NCBI GenBank assembly: GCA_046339595.1
Contig: JBKDUF010000083.1
Location: 1-12,373, forward strand
DNA: 12,373 nucleotides
From: Ga0077527 sp021300125
GTDB taxonomy: Bacteria; Pseudomonadota; Gammaproteobacteria; Burkholderiales; SG8-41
Direction of reading: 5' to 3'
The position numbers and the translations under genes were made by a program. Below, in pieces: positions 12,281 to 12,373 of this stretch. Under the pieces are notes generated by a model, which was not told where the DNA came from, made no database searches, and saw nothing but the letters and a program-made list of their open reading frames with translations. Within the stretch, counting starts at the first letter, position 1. Each line of letters begins with the position of its first letter.

Positions 12281-12373
12281 TGGGAAAAATTTACGATCAA
12301 TTGAGTATTGAAGAGCGAAGCATAATTCAGCTGCAACTAGAACTGGGGGTGAAGCCATCGGTCATTGCCAGGA
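12280..12373 (+). CDS. IS30-family transposase, N-terminal 31 residues (runs off the window)
   Basis: The frame from ATG 12280 reads MGKIYDQLSIEERSIIQLQL followed by ELGVKPSVIAR and is open at the window edge. The pattern of a short basic start, LS.EER, and a helix ending in IAR is the beginning of the N-terminal helix-turn-helix DNA-binding domain of IS30-family transposases. The catalytic DDE domain is outside the window, so completeness is unknown. GGAG at 12266-12269 lies in the loop of the inverted repeat just before the start. Only 31 residues are visible, so the family call rests on one motif. Confidence 0.7.
   Translation, partial: MGKIYDQLSIEERSIIQLQLELGVKPSVIAR

Larger units (their letters stand above)
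12241..12373 (+). mobile_element. Left part of an IS30-like insertion sequence (runs off the window)
   Basis: The GC-rich sequence just upstream of the binding-protein gene changes abruptly near 12241 to AT-richer DNA. That DNA holds a terminal-type sequence (CAAACCCCAAGTGCAAC, 12242-12258) and then a transposase start codon at 12280. A terminal repeat about 40 bases ahead of the transposase start is normal for the IS30 family. The exact left end and any target duplication cannot be fixed because the right end is outside the window. The element points away from the binding-protein gene. Confidence 0.65.

Noticed and set aside
11268..12281. Longer start for the binding protein (20 extra residues)
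   Set aside because: The extension runs into the insertion-sequence inverted repeat, would disrupt the signal peptide, and the ATG at 12221 has a good ribosome-binding site.

Overview
The window looks like the chromosome of a GC-rich betaproteobacterium, probably Burkholderiales or a related group. The main clues are a Bug/TctC-type periplasmic solute-binding protein (a family greatly expanded in Bordetella, Cupriavidus and Variovorax), a class III CoA-transferase, an amidase, and -10-like TAAAAT boxes ahead of several genes. This is inference from gene content, not a species call. No rRNA, tRNA or CRISPR was seen.

Layout. (a) 1-300, minus: the first 100 residues of an FkbM-family methyltransferase. 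(b) 440-1639, plus: a CaiB/BaiF (class III) CoA-transferase, divergent from the methyltransferase. (c) 1636-3694, minus: a compact group of a 55-residue membrane protein, a UMF1/Atg22-like MFS transporter and an uncharacterised protein. The small gene's stop overlaps the transporter start in GTGA, and the last gene shares the 4-base palindrome CTAG with the CoA-transferase stop. (d) 3695-4280: a mostly non-coding AT-rich stretch and an OsmB-like glycine-zipper lipoprotein, closed by a strong intrinsic terminator at 4306-4356. (e) 4385-5797, minus: an amidase-signature hydrolase, divergent from the next block. (f) 5894-10664, plus: four genes encoding a ThDP-dependent COG0028 enzyme, an ornithine cyclodeaminase/mu-crystallin family dehydrogenase, a 3-hydroxyisobutyrate dehydrogenase-type reductase, and a conserved protein of unknown function with a DGLPLVPPT motif. 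(g) 10755-11174, minus: an orphan lipoprotein in clearly lower-GC DNA. (h) 11268-12221, minus: the Bug-type binding protein. (i) About 12241 to the end: the left end of an IS30-like element with the start of its transposase, immediately upstream of the binding-protein gene.

How the genes may work together. Blocks (e), (f) and (h) suggest an uncharacterised catabolic locus. A periplasmic protein binds a carboxylate or amide-type solute, the amidase releases an acid or amine, the mu-crystallin-like enzyme handles an imino or amino acid, the ThDP enzyme cleaves or joins a 2-oxo acid, and the beta-hydroxyacid dehydrogenase reduces or oxidises the product. The substrate cannot be read from sequence. 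Between the first two genes of block (f) lies a striking non-coding element: three CAGGAT units at 9-base spacing facing three ATCCTG units at the same spacing, exactly symmetric about their centre.

Most other long open frames in this GC-rich DNA are antisense or frame-shifted shadows and were left out.
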